NCBI RefSeq assembly: GCF_039511225.1
Contig: NZ_CP154261.1
Coordinates: forward strand, 1,922,001-1,986,000
From: Sphingobacterium multivorum
Lineage (GTDB): Bacteria > Bacteroidota > Bacteroidia > Sphingobacteriales > Sphingobacteriaceae
Length of the DNA: 64,000 nucleotides
Reading direction: 5' to 3'
Positions 25,859-35,779 of the stretch are shown here, piece by piece. The position numbers and the translations under genes are program-made. Position 1 is the stretch's first letter, and every line of letters starts with the position of its first letter. The notes under the pieces are model-generated. The model saw only the letters and a list, made by a program, of their open reading frames with translations, did not search any database and was not told the DNA's origin.

Positions 25859-26275
25859 CAATCTTTGTTCGATATTTTTTTCTTTTCCTTTTGTCTAAAA
25901 CCTCCTGGAACTTTGTTAAACGTAGATTCCGAAATAATAGCCTCATGTTGTCTCTTTGCAGTGTATTCTTCTTCTCCTTCATATTCAGGAACTACAATTC
26001 GTCCACAATACACGGGATTTTTGATACATTTCCAAAAATAGGCTTTACAGATATCTAAACCTTTCTCTCTCTTTAAGGTGAATTTGCTGAGTGTTGAAAA
26101 ATTCCCTTCGATAGTTCTTCAAAAGCCCATTTAATTAATGATGCATCAGGTTCTTTTAACTCAATGGACTTTTTCCCATGTTCATTTAACCAGTTTTTAT
26201 AACTTACAGGTGTTGAACCCATCCATCTGCCTTCTTTGTGTGCTCTTCTCATGCCATTTCTCGTATCCGAAATTT
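25855..26275 (-). pseudogene. Serine site-specific recombinase remnant
   Basis: Read on the minus strand from about 26275, the sequence gives RNGMRRAHKEGRWMGSTP, then SLIKWAFEELSKGIF. After a one-base frameshift near 26095 it continues KGLDICKAYFWKCIKNP and YCGRIVVPEYEGEEEY, then HEAIISESTFNKV. This is the middle of a large serine recombinase: the end of the catalytic domain, the recombinase domain and the zinc-ribbon entry. Both the catalytic N-terminus and the C-terminal coiled coil are missing. It is likely the relic of a mobile or conjugative element. Confidence 0.75.
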
Positions 26276-26374
26276 ACACTCAAACTCAATTATTGCAAAT
26301 TCCGAAGTAAATTGGTTCTTCCCCAATTTTAGAGGGAATTTTATCCTATTGATCTTGTGTTGTGTATTCAAATT

Positions 26375-26900
26375 TTAGTGAATGCATCAAAACTTGTTTT
26401 TTCGGATGATGAAGATGTCAGTAGATAACCAACTAGATATACTGAAAAACTATGTGCACAGCACTATCCGATCTGCCGCCTGTCCGAACCGCTACATTTC
26501 TTTGGAAAGAATCCTAGCTATTACACCTGGAAAATCGCAGAGCTTACAGTCATTGGTAAAACTTCCATGACTATTCTTGGCCCTCGTAAGCTTTACTGTA
26601 ATCAAGACGAATATCCGTTTAAAATATTCACCGAGCGGTTGGATAGTAATTTCCAGCCATATAAACGAAGAACTTAGCGTCTGGAAAGTAAGATTAGGTA
26701 AATAGGGCTTCTTGCCGGCTGAGGACTTGTAGAGCAGGTCTGTCGCATATTGTCGATGTCCATGAGCGATCCTAGGATTGATTGAAAAAGGGATTTTTTA
26801 CCAAGAAGAGGTGTAACTTCTATTGAGATATACGACTGAGTTAATAAAGAACGAAAAAGTATAGCAGAATCCAAGTCAATCTTTTTACATGGAAAGTAAT
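26375..26900 (+). pseudogene. ISL3-family transposase remnant
   Basis: The stretch reads VDNQLDILKNYVHSTIRSA, then Cys-Pro of the zinc-finger. After a frameshift it gives AELTVIGKTSMTI, KLYCNQDEYPFKIF and TERLDSNFQPYKRRT with an in-frame stop at 26675. The order zinc-binding Cys residues, KIFTERL and PYxRRT matches the N-terminal half of ISL3 transposases. Weak matches continue past the stop, interrupted by more stops. It is a multiply broken pseudogene. Confidence 0.65.
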
Positions 26901-27108
26901 AGATTTTTTACGGGTCAGCATAATTTCTTTACAGCATTTTGAGCAGGATATAGAGAATTTATTGGATGTTTTAAGTTGAAAATTTCTTTAATCGTTTGCG
27001 TCTTTTTTAATGTACTAATGAGTTTTTAATAAACCAATATGAATTATTTTTATTTTTTGGGGACAATTCTATTTCTGAGCCGTTTGCCATAATAAAAGCC
27101 TTCAAATT

Positions 27109-30100
27109 ATGAAAAGATTTTCTCTGACCTTATTTTCCCTGTTTATGCTCGCCTCGCGGTTAAGTGGCCAGAGTATTATTCGAAGCCAGTATGAGGACAT
27201 ACAGACAGATGTTAAGCATTCTACGGGTCTCGTAAATATCAATGTTCCTCTTTTTTCGATTCAGGAAGGACATCTCAATATTGGCATCGGTGCTAACTAC
27301 ACCACTTCCGGGATCAAGGTTGGGGATATTTCCTCGCCGATTGGTTTAGGCTGGTCCTTAGGTGGTATCAATTCCATTGTCAGAATAATGAAAGGTATGC
27401 CAGATGGCATTGGTAAAGGCAGAGATTATACTGTTTTACAAAACAGCAATGATGTCCAAAATTTCAAGGATGCGGTTAAAGATGATCTTCTGGATGGTGA
27501 ATCTGATGTGTTCGCCCTGAATTTAAATGGTAAGTCATTTAAATTTGTTGTCCGCAACAATGCAACATCAAAAGTCGCCATACTTTTGGAAAAAAGTGAT
27601 GTGAGGATTGAACTCAAATCAAGTAATGGCGCAGTACAAAAAAATCAGGAAATAGACTATTTTGAGGTCACAGATACAGATGGCACGATCTATACATTTA
27701 ACGAAAAAGAATTTGAGGCCGAGATAGATAACAAAAATAACTTTAACACGTCCAATATTAAACCTGGAATCCCATCGCAATGGTATGTAAGCGAAATAAA
27801 AAGTGCTTTTGGAGAAAAGATTACCATCTTATATAATTCTTATCTGGTCACAAAAAAATCACTTGCAGAAAATACGTTAAGGTACGGGCGTAGCATTGCA
27901 GAATGGGGAAAGGATGAGAGTTTACTAGCACAGCTCCATTCGTCAAATTATGCTGCGGTGCTTACGGAGTATGATAAGGTGCAGAATTATTTCGACCAGT
28001 TACAATGTGCAGAACGCTTTACAACGCAAGAGCTGGACAATACAATTGCACAATACAGAGATTTACTTTTTTTTAATCAAAATGTCCTTGTAAACGATTT
28101 AAACAATTCCAAACTGTCCGCTTTGGAAAAGCAAGATTCCTATCTTAATTATGTCAGAAATAATTCCAATGTATTGTACGAAACGAAGATGTCCAATTTG
28201 GTCAGTAACTTACAGAGCCTTGAATCCTCGAAACAGGTCCGTGCCAACGAATATTTATTTGCCTCTTCTGCATTACAGGCCGCCCAGTACCAGCAAAATC
28301 AGTTAATGCGGGAATTGTATAGTACCGCGACTTATGTCCCTGTAGATATTTGGATGTTTGAGGGCGAGAACTTCCTTTTGAAAAAATATCCCCTTCTGAT
28401 TGTTTCAAAAAACCATTTGCTGAAATTTTCATATAAGTCCTATGATCAGGAGAAAAAATACCAACCCGTTTTAGATCAGATTGTCCTCACAGACTGGGAG
28501 AATACCAAAATTGATTCTATCAATTTCCAATATAGCTACTTATCTGATCAAGGTGACCATATGTGCTCAAAAAAGGTTTTCCTGAAAAAAATAATAAAAG
28601 GAAGCAAAACGGGACTTAACATGCCGTATTCCTTTGAATATTATCGGGAGAATCATAATTTGGAGGATTATAAGCAAGATTATTGGAATTACTATTGCAA
28701 TAATATCGGTGGTCTCACCCCTGATCTTGATAATAATCATAGCTATGGTCTGGTGCCCTATTTCGGTTATAATATTGCGCCGGGACTTTCCTATCTGAAG
28801 TTTTTTACTTCCATTTCAGAAAACGATTATGCGAATTTTTCAAAAGGAAATTCAGGAGTAAACCGAGAACCGGACTCAGCATATGTAAAGTCTTTTTCGT
28901 TGAAAACCATTACCTCTCCACTCCAAGGTAAAATGGAATTTGACTACGAAAGTAATTCACTGCAATGTAGCGGTATTATGAATAGCGGTGGTATGCCAAT
29001 TATTCCGTCGAAAAATACATTGGGCGGGGGTATACGGATTAAAGCGATAAAATACTTTAATAAGGATAAATTGGTACGCCAGCGGAGGTTTACCTACGAA
29101 TTTAATCAAACTAGTACAGCTTTTTATATCAAGAAAAATAAACGGTCATTTGATATGTCGGTCAATTATACAGGTATGCCTGAGAGCGATAATTATCGCA
29201 TGTCCGAACCTTTTGATTTTAGTCCTGCATATTTTACATCGAGTAATAATGACTTGTTTTATACGTATGTTGAAGAATCCGAACCGGGCAAAGGCAAGAT
29301 CGGTTATCGCTTTTTGGATTTTACAGCGTCCGATTCAATATATCCCTATTGGCTCGAAGATCTGCTTCTTTCCAGAACGATATTTGATGATTCGGGAACT
29401 GTTCTAAAGATTGAAAAAAAGCGCTACCTTCTGGCCCAGAATGATCTTGTACCCTATGTCAACTCGAAGTATCTATCTATGTTTGATTTTGATGTACGAT
29501 TCGCCTTTAACGGTATTATAGATCAATATAGACCTTATCCATATAAAAATATCTATAAAAATCAGTTTGGTTCAAGTTATGAAAACAGGGATGTCGGATA
29601 TGGCTTTAATCCCTATTTACAGGTCTATATGAGAAATATTCAGCCAAGGCTCAATATGATAAATAATATGCCAAAGAATTATACCCTCAGGGCTGGGGGC
29701 AACGTATCTCTTTCTGAGAATGTTGTCTGGCAGGCTAATGCAGGCCAAAATATGCCACTAGAAATCAATGGGTATGACAATGTCAGCCTTTATTCCACAA
29801 CAATATTGGGTAGTGGTCTGGAAAATAGAATGAAGTACATTTATAACGGAAGTTCCAAAGTACCTGTTGGGGAAAAAGTAGAAGCTGAAAATGGCGATCG
29901 GTATTTTAAAAAGCGGAAATTTGTACGGGACTTTGTCAGCAATGTCTCACCACTAATTGATAGCTTAAAAAGACAAAATAGGTTATTTGATATTGTTGAG
30001 GAACAGAATTGGGTTATGCCTTCTGGGACAGCGACCTGGAGTTATATGAGTGGAAATATTCAGACTTTTCAGAATATAAAATATGATACCGAATTTTTAA

Positions 30101-31278
30101 AGAATGTAATCCTACCTATTTCTGTGAAAACAGCAATGCTTGCTGGGCCCATCGCAGCTGCGGAAGTGGGTGAAGTTAATCCTGAAAATAACCTGAATAA
30201 CTATAATGCACTGAATGAGCCCACCAGTGCTAATTTTCAAAAGACCGTGGATCATTATTTTTATGTAAGTCCTTTTGGAGTGAGGAGCAGCGGTTCGGTT
30301 TCTAGCAATGAAGTCAAAAAAGCCTCGATTGAAGATCTTTCTTTCACTGTTTCCATTGAAGGAGCAAACGGTGATGAAGTCTTTTATTCTGACGGAATTC
30401 CTAATACGAGGAGAGTTCGCAGGTCGTTAAATCCAAGTGAAATTAATGACAGCAACTTTGGATCTATGTTCGAGCTTCCAAACTCAATTGACAAGACAGA
30501 AATATTACAGTGGATTATTAAAAGAAACGAGTATTTAATTGATAATGGTTGGGGGGATTTTAATAATATTTTAGGATCAATGACAGATTTTTTGAAATCT
30601 GCAGTCAGATTTGATAATTTAGATTCGATCCTTGCAAAATATCCGCTGGCCGAGTCAAAGTATTCTGAGGCCGGTCAAAATTCCGCGGAATTTGATGACT
30701 TTTACGGTGGTGAGATCACATTTGGTGGATATTTGACTGATTTGTTCTCCAAGGTAGTCTATCCCCTGCGAAATAATTTATATCCCTCAGGTTTATGGTA
30801 TTCGAAAAACGGTGGTTTATACCTGTCAACTTTAAATGGTAAGTTGGACTACCGAAAGAAATTGGATGGTTTTAAAAACTTAGGAAGGCCAGTTCAGTTC
30901 ATTTCTGCGCAGCCATTTTCAGGCGTTAAACTGAACTTTTATCAGGGAGAAAGCCAACGGTACCAGCTCAGCCTAAATTCATCACCCATGACAAATGGAC
31001 TTTACGGCACAACTGTCGATCTGGCCACAATAAACAATTTTTTACAATTTACTGATGTCGAATTTGACAGCCATATCAATAAGGAATTGATTCTGATGAC
31101 GCCAGTAGGCGTTAACTTTTGGGTTCAGCTATTTGATCTAAAAGGTAACATGATCAAACAATACGATACCCGGGGAGAATTTACGTATTACACGTATGAC
31201 GAATTGGGAAGACGGGTTACGACATCTGATTCGAAGGGTAATATAACGGGTGCGACTGAATATAATGTAAGAAAATGA
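27109..31278 (+). CDS. Rhs-locus SpvB-like protein with C-terminal YD repeat
   Basis: This 1389-residue exported protein begins with a Sec signal peptide (ASRLSGQ, cut near 21). It then has the SpvB/TcdB-type opening NINVPLFSIQEGHLNIGIG with IGLGWSLGG, seen in insecticidal Tc-like and Bacteroidota Rhs proteins. The middle is long and not recognisable. The end is a YD-repeat strand pair (YDTRGEFTYYTYDELGRR, DSKGNITG), the shell-forming repeat of Rhs proteins. It lacks the Rhs core and toxin end, which are supplied by the next gene 20 bases downstream. The two probably act together as an extracellular or surface Rhs shell. The first ATG gives a clean signal peptide. Confidence 0.78.
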   Translation: MKRFSLTLFSLFMLASRLSGQSIIRSQYEDIQTDVKHSTGLVNINVPLFSIQEGHLNIGIGANYTTSGIKVGDISSPIGLGWSLGGINSIVRIMKGMPDGIGKGRDYTVLQNSNDVQNFKDAVKDDLLDGESDVFALNLNGKSFKFVVRNNATSKVAILLEKSDVRIELKSSNGAVQKNQEIDYFEVTDTDGTIYTFNEKEFEAEIDNKNNFNTSNIKPGIPSQWYVSEIKSAFGEKITILYNSYLVTKKSLAENTLRYGRSIAEWGKDESLLAQLHSSNYAAVLTEYDKVQNYFDQLQCAERFTTQELDNTIAQYRDLLFFNQNVLVNDLNNSKLSALEKQDSYLNYVRNNSNVLYETKMSNLVSNLQSLESSKQVRANEYLFASSALQAAQYQQNQLMRELYSTATYVPVDIWMFEGENFLLKKYPLLIVSKNHLLKFSYKSYDQEKKYQPVLDQIVLTDWENTKIDSINFQYSYLSDQGDHMCSKKVFLKKIIKGSKTGLNMPYSFEYYRENHNLEDYKQDYWNYYCNNIGGLTPDLDNNHSYGLVPYFGYNIAPGLSYLKFFTSISENDYANFSKGNSGVNREPDSAYVKSFSLKTITSPLQGKMEFDYESNSLQCSGIMNSGGMPIIPSKNTLGGGIRIKAIKYFNKDKLVRQRRFTYEFNQTSTAFYIKKNKRSFDMSVNYTGMPESDNYRMSEPFDFSPAYFTSSNNDLFYTYVEESEPGKGKIGYRFLDFTASDSIYPYWLEDLLLSRTIFDDSGTVLKIEKKRYLLAQNDLVPYVNSKYLSMFDFDVRFAFNGIIDQYRPYPYKNIYKNQFGSSYENRDVGYGFNPYLQVYMRNIQPRLNMINNMPKNYTLRAGGNVSLSENVVWQANAGQNMPLEINGYDNVSLYSTTILGSGLENRMKYIYNGSSKVPVGEKVEAENGDRYFKKRKFVRDFVSNVSPLIDSLKRQNRLFDIVEEQNWVMPSGTATWSYMSGNIQTFQNIKYDTEFLKNVILPISVKTAMLAGPIAAAEVGEVNPENNLNNYNALNEPTSANFQKTVDHYFYVSPFGVRSSGSVSSNEVKKASIEDLSFTVSIEGANGDEVFYSDGIPNTRRVRRSLNPSEINDSNFGSMFELPNSIDKTEILQWIIKRNEYLIDNGWGDFNNILGSMTDFLKSAVRFDNLDSILAKYPLAESKYSEAGQNSAEFDDFYGGEITFGGYLTDLFSKVVYPLRNNLYPSGLWYSKNGGLYLSTLNGKLDYRKKLDGFKNLGRPVQFISAQPFSGVKLNFYQGESQRYQLSLNSSPMTNGLYGTTVDLATINNFLQFTDVEFDSHINKELILMTPVGVNFWVQLFDLKGNMIKQYDTRGEFTYYTYDELGRRVTTSDSKGNITGATEYNVRK

Positions 31279-31298
31279 TTTCCTGAACTACAAATTTT

Positions 31299-34200
31299 AT
31301 GAAACGAATAAAATTAATCTTAATTCTCCTCTTTCATTGTCAATTTTTGATTGCGCAGGAGCTAAATCTAGTTCTTCAAACCTATAATGGCGAAAATAAC
31401 ATACAGGCGGCCAAAAGCGTGACCCTTAAAAATGGATTCTATATTCCGCAGGGAACCAATGCGCAGATCTCTATTGGGGGGCTTCCTGCCATGAAGAGCG
31501 TTGAAACCAGAACGCAGAATTATATTTTAAATAATATATTCCGTGTGGCAGGAATCAATCCTTCGAATATGGCAGCGGCAAGAACGGCAGATCAGGAGAA
31601 CCGCAATATTCAATACATCGATGGTTTTGGCAGACCAATTCAGGCTACTTCTGTTATGGGAAGTACTGATTATGGAGATATCGTGCAATACAGTGAATAT
31701 GATCCAGTTGGCAGAGAACGATATCAGTACCTTCCCTACGTTGCTTATGGTAATGAAGGAAGTTTCAGGATAGGGGATGCCAATAATGTAAAAAGCTTCT
31801 ATCAGTCAAATCCATTACTGGCCAATGGAACAGCATTTCCCTTTGCCGAAACGGTATATGAAAAAAATGAACTGGGAAGGACCGAACAGATCGGTGCTCC
31901 TGGGCAGGTGTGGCAGGTCAGTAACAGTCAGATCGGTAATTCTGGACATACTGTTAAGTTCGCTTATACTGCAAATACTGCAAATGAGGTGCGTTTATGG
32001 CGGATGATCGCTACAGATGGCGCTACAGCATCGACCTTCTATGCTGCTAATAAACTCGAAAAGCTGATTAAAAAAGATGAAAATTGGGTTTCTGGCAAAA
32101 CCGGTACAAGGGAGGAGTTTAGAAATCTTCAGGGCCAGTTGGTTCTGATCCGGATCTGGCAGGATGAGAATAGTTCGATAGATACTTATTATGTATATGA
32201 TATTATAGGGAATTTACGCTATGTCATTCCACCAGGATATAAAGAAACAAGTGTTTCAGAGAACGCAAATGGATTTGACGAGTTGATCTATGCATATAAG
32301 TACGACAATAAACAACGGCTGATACAAAAGAAAATTCCGGGAAAAGGCTGGGAATGGCTGGTATATAATGCCAAAGACAAAGTGGTTCTGCAACAGGACG
32401 CCAATCAGCGTGCACTGAACAGGTGGACTTATATAAAATATGATGCTTTTGACAGGATTGTTGAAACAGGACATTATACAAAACTATTTGCATCGCAGGT
32501 TTTGGCTCAATCTGATGTAAATACAGTGACAAAGTATTGGGAAGAGCGTGAAGGAGCGGCCGACTATAGCAACCTGGCTTATCCTAGGACAGCAAAAGAA
32601 CGTCTGACAACCGTTTATTACGATGACTATAGCTTCAATGGCGGATCTTTGGCGAAGCTCCAACCATTAGGGGTAACAAAAAGTTCGATGACCAAGGGAC
32701 TTCTAACAGGTAGAATAATATGGAAAGATGACCGCACGGACTCCATGCTGACGATCAATTATTATGATGATTATGGGCGGCTGATACAGAATGTAAGCCA
32801 AAACCACCTAAAAGGTACAGACCGGGAGACCAATGAGTACAGCTTTACGAACGAACTGCTGAAAAGCACGCGGATCCATACACCAGCGACTGGTTTAGCG
32901 ACAACGCTTGTCATGGCTTATGAATACGATCATGTTGGGCGTCTTTTACAGACAAAGAAGAAGGTGAATGCTCAGGCAGAAGTGATTCAAAGTCGGTTCG
33001 TATACAATGAAATCGGACAGCCTAAAACGAAATCGCTACACAGTGAAAACGGAGGTGCAAACTTTATGACCAGCATTGCCTATCAGTATAACGAGCGCGG
33101 CTGGCTGACCCGAATAGGGGCACCCCAGTTCGTCTCCCAGTTGAATTATTATATCAACGGCAACACGATATTACCCAATGCACAATACAATGGAAATATA
33201 GCTCAGCAATTGTGGGGACATGGCACCATGACAAGCAGTACGTTCGATTACAGTTATGATGCACTGAGCAGGTTAACGAGTAGTGTAAGTACAGGTACGG
33301 TGATGAGTGAAGTCCTGAGTTATGATGAGATGGGCAATATAAAAACCCTTACGCGTGACAATAGTCCGGCCATTAATTACAATTATAATAATGCAAATAA
33401 AAGTAATAAACTTGCTAGTCTTTCAGGAGGATTGATCGCAACGTTTACGTATGACCTCAATGGTAATGCGACAAAAGATCGTACTGGGATGGCATTGACC
33501 TACAGTTACCTAAATCAACCGAAGACAGCGATCGGAGGGGGTAGGAGTGTCGTGTACAGCTACGATGCCTTGGGTAGCAAACTGAACCGGAAGTCGACAG
33601 TCAATAACATTACTACAGAACAAGATTATATTGGTGGAATCGAATATAGCAAGACAGGCTCAGCAGCACCCGTGATTGAGCGGATCGCTACCGAAGACGG
33701 CTTTCTGCTAAATAGCGGAGGAACATACAGTTATTACTATAATCTGACAGATCATCTAGGCAATATTCGAGTGGTTCTGAAAAAAGAGGGGTCTGCAGCT
33801 TTACCAATAGCTACCGTGATGCAACGTCAGGACTATTATCCCTTTGGCAAAACAAAGTCTATTGCAACTAGCATTAATAATAAATATCTTTATAATGGCA
33901 AGGAGATGCAGTCTGACCTGAATGGTGGCACGCATAACTTGGGAAGTACTTATATTCTGGAAGGTCAACTGGATTACGGAGCGAGATTCTACGACGCGGA
34001 GATTGGAAGATGGAACGTAGTGGATCCGTTGGCAAGCTCCTATTATTCTTATTCACCTTATACCTATACTGCAAATAATCCTATTCTTTTTATTGATCCG
34101 GATGGAAGGTATTTCAAGGAGTATGATGATGCAGAAGCCTATTACGCAGAAAATCCCAATGGAAAGCTTGATGGCAGTGATGGTCATTGGCGAACTTCAG

Positions 34201-34790
34201 ATAGAAAATATAATACTTCTGTTTGGAAAAATGCTAATAAAACTAATATTCAGAAAAACGATGGTTTTAAAGAGTATGAGAATTTGGATCAAAGGGCCGA
34301 TTTTTACAGATGGTTTCAGGATGAGACCTCCAGTCGCGGGTTTGAAACTAAATGGGCTGGTGCTGCTGCCTCTACTGTTGATAAGTTGAAAAACTTATTG
34401 GGATTTGGAGCGACAATGACAGGCTATTCCAATGACGAAATCAAGAACTTTGTTACATTAGGGAATAAAATGATAATGGACGATGTTTGGGGCGGATTAC
34501 AAGACTTGTATAACGGCAACCCTGTGAAGGGAGATGCAGCACGTATTTGGGACGGCGATCAGTTGTTAAAGGAGCAAAATGTGATAAACGGTTCTTATTG
34601 GAAGTTGTCTAATAGCTCGTTGAATACTCTAGAAAACTCTTTAAAGAAAAACTATTTTCTATCCAAGTTTATTCCAGGACCTGTGTTTAATGGGTCAATA
34701 ATGAGCATTACAGATCGGTGGAAATATGGTATGGGAATGATGGGATATAAAAATCTTCCACCTATAAGTACAAAATATAAACATCAATAA
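31299..34790 (+). CDS. Rhs repeat-associated core protein with variable C-terminal domain
   Basis: This 1163-residue protein has a signal peptide (CQFLIAQ) and a stretch SVTLKNGFYIPQGTNAQI of coat-hanger type. A DUF6443-like part follows (IQYIDGFGRPIQATSVMG, then SEYDPVGRERYQYLPY), then many YD repeats. The Rhs core at about residues 810-940 includes DHLGNIRVVLK, GARFYDAEIGRWNVVDPLA and the boundary motif IDPDGR at about 932-937. About 225 residues after this boundary form the variable domain, containing RADFYRWF, KWAGAAAST and WDGDQLLKEQ. That is the toxin position in polymorphic toxins, but I do not recognise the domain's activity. The small membrane gene seven bases downstream sits where an immunity gene would be. 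Confidence 0.82.
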   Translation: MKRIKLILILLFHCQFLIAQELNLVLQTYNGENNIQAAKSVTLKNGFYIPQGTNAQISIGGLPAMKSVETRTQNYILNNIFRVAGINPSNMAAARTADQENRNIQYIDGFGRPIQATSVMGSTDYGDIVQYSEYDPVGRERYQYLPYVAYGNEGSFRIGDANNVKSFYQSNPLLANGTAFPFAETVYEKNELGRTEQIGAPGQVWQVSNSQIGNSGHTVKFAYTANTANEVRLWRMIATDGATASTFYAANKLEKLIKKDENWVSGKTGTREEFRNLQGQLVLIRIWQDENSSIDTYYVYDIIGNLRYVIPPGYKETSVSENANGFDELIYAYKYDNKQRLIQKKIPGKGWEWLVYNAKDKVVLQQDANQRALNRWTYIKYDAFDRIVETGHYTKLFASQVLAQSDVNTVTKYWEEREGAADYSNLAYPRTAKERLTTVYYDDYSFNGGSLAKLQPLGVTKSSMTKGLLTGRIIWKDDRTDSMLTINYYDDYGRLIQNVSQNHLKGTDRETNEYSFTNELLKSTRIHTPATGLATTLVMAYEYDHVGRLLQTKKKVNAQAEVIQSRFVYNEIGQPKTKSLHSENGGANFMTSIAYQYNERGWLTRIGAPQFVSQLNYYINGNTILPNAQYNGNIAQQLWGHGTMTSSTFDYSYDALSRLTSSVSTGTVMSEVLSYDEMGNIKTLTRDNSPAINYNYNNANKSNKLASLSGGLIATFTYDLNGNATKDRTGMALTYSYLNQPKTAIGGGRSVVYSYDALGSKLNRKSTVNNITTEQDYIGGIEYSKTGSAAPVIERIATEDGFLLNSGGTYSYYYNLTDHLGNIRVVLKKEGSAALPIATVMQRQDYYPFGKTKSIATSINNKYLYNGKEMQSDLNGGTHNLGSTYILEGQLDYGARFYDAEIGRWNVVDPLASSYYSYSPYTYTANNPILFIDPDGRYFKEYDDAEAYYAENPNGKLDGSDGHWRTSDRKYNTSVWKNANKTNIQKNDGFKEYENLDQRADFYRWFQDETSSRGFETKWAGAAASTVDKLKNLLGFGATMTGYSNDEIKNFVTLGNKMIMDDVWGGLQDLYNGNPVKGDAARIWDGDQLLKEQNVINGSYWKLSNSSLNTLENSLKKNYFLSKFIPGPVFNGSIMSITDRWKYGMGMMGYKNLPPISTKYKHQ

Positions 34791-34797
34791 ACATGTT

Positions 34798-35121
34798 ATG
34801 ATGAAGTTTTTCGCTGAAAAATACTATTATCTGGTTGCATTTACTTTGTTACTGTTAACCCTGAGCCTTCTTAAGGAGAATTTGTTTAATAGGGTGTTTG
34901 GTGTTAATGAATTGCAAACAGTAGAAGTGTTTAGGAATACGTTGATATACACCCTTTATATTTGTTTAGTAGGTTTATTCTTTGTATCTATTGCTCTTCT
35001 CTTTGCTAAAGAAAATACTCTGCATAGGATTGTTTTGATCATTATCCCTTTGGTTATCTTTGTCTTCCTACTGTTCTTATACATAGCATTCGGCAAAAAT
35101 AATATGTTCCCCTTTTTATGA
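34798..35121 (+). CDS. Small membrane protein, candidate immunity protein
   Basis: This 107-residue hydrophobic protein has three predicted membrane helices, at about residues 9-24, 46-68 and 77-97 (YLVAFTLLLLTLSLL, LYICLVGLFFVSIALLF, IVLIIIPLVIFVFLLFLY). I do not recognise a family. Position is the main clue: it starts seven bases after the Rhs toxin-end gene, where polymorphic toxin loci carry the immunity gene. A membrane immunity protein would fit a toxin acting on or entering through the inner membrane. A perfect hairpin terminator follows. The immunity role is inference. Confidence 0.6.
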   Translation: MMKFFAEKYYYLVAFTLLLLTLSLLKENLFNRVFGVNELQTVEVFRNTLIYTLYICLVGLFFVSIALLFAKENTLHRIVLIIIPLVIFVFLLFLYIAFGKNNMFPFL

Positions 35122-35131
35122 CGACACTTAC

Positions 35132-35168
35132 AACGCCCAATCCGATAAAGATTGGGCGTTGTTGTTTT
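35132..35168. terminator. Bidirectional terminator after the Rhs locus
   Basis: The perfect 11-base stem AACGCCCAATC / GATTGGGCGTT with a short loop lies 10 bases after the membrane protein gene and is followed by TTGTTTTATTT. It also ends the minus-strand XRE fragment. Confidence 0.75.
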
Positions 35169-35284
35169 ATTTGAGTATTGCCTGCATCTTGCTTTTGGCG
35201 AGGAATGCGTCAAGCAGTGCAAATACCTGATCTTTTTCGCTTTCGCTGAGCTTTTCAATGTCCTGAAACCTTTCCACTGTCCTA
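35166..35284 (-). pseudogene. C-terminal fragment of an XRE-family regulator
   Basis: On the minus strand the final 37 codons read ERFQDIEKLSESEKDQVFAL, then LDAFLAKSKMQAILK and a stop. This is the typical tail of a Bacteroidota helix-turn-helix (XRE) regulator. The DNA-binding part is missing; the match ends abruptly at about 35285, where unrelated plus-strand sequence starts, so a deletion or rearrangement joined them. Confidence 0.65.
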
Positions 35285-35286
35285 CG

Positions 35287-35538
35287 GTCAATACATTGTA
35301 TTATTATGGAGATGGATTTAGCAATAATTCGTTTGAGGGAAGCTGGACGAACTATAAAACGAAGATGGCAAAAAAATGTAACTGGGGTGATTTTAGCATT
35401 CCGGAAAGTGGGGACCTTGATGCTTTGAGCCGTTATTTAAATGCTCTTGTTACGATCAAGGAAATTGCATTTGTGAATATGTTACGTACTCAATTTTCGG
35501 CTGAATATGACCAAATTTCTATGAAAATCCACCGTTAG
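35287..35538 (+). pseudogene. Fragment of an unidentified Bacteroidota protein
   Basis: The frame gives LYYYGDGFSNNSFEGSWTNY, then KKCNWGDFSIPESGDLD and a less familiar end with a stop at 35536. It resembles a conserved Bacteroidota hypothetical protein with the CNWGDYxIPxSGDLD motif, but I cannot name a family. It has no start codon of its own: the apparent upstream open frame is the antisense of the XRE fragment. It may be an orphan from an Rhs toxin or immunity cassette. Confidence 0.45.
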
Positions 35539-35539
35539 G

Positions 35540-35740
35540 ATCTGGGATCCAAACGACGAGCTATCCATATGAAAGGACAATTTTTGAAGCTGGCCCTATT
35601 GACAGGATATTGGAGAAAGGTGCTCCAGGTGCGACATGGCAGCCCTTAGATGGAAATATCTCCGGGTCAGGACATACAATTAAGATGGGTACCGGAAGTA
35701 ATGCCGAAAATTCAACTAACTGTCTTTTAAGGCTTTCCAC
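35540..35740 (+). pseudogene. Fragment of a second Rhs protein
   Basis: The frame reads SYPYERTIFEAGPIDRILEK, then GAPGATWQPLDG and SGSGHTIKMGTGSNAEN. It aligns by eye with residues about 185-235 of the intact Rhs protein (ETVYEKNELGRTEQIGAPGQ, GNSGHTVKFAYTANTANE). Neither the N-terminus nor the repeats and core remain. A second Rhs gene once lay here and was largely deleted, probably with help from the IS3 element beside it. Confidence 0.7.
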
Positions 35741-35779
35741 TTGAGATCCGAAGAATAATCTATACGACCAAATATCATC

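Noticed and set aside
26138..26332. Plus-strand frame of 64 residues
   Set aside because: It is the antisense of the serine-recombinase remnant.
35152..35286. N-terminal part of the open frame that leads into the CNWGD fragment
   Set aside because: It is the antisense of the XRE regulator tail; the frame stays open by chance across the junction.
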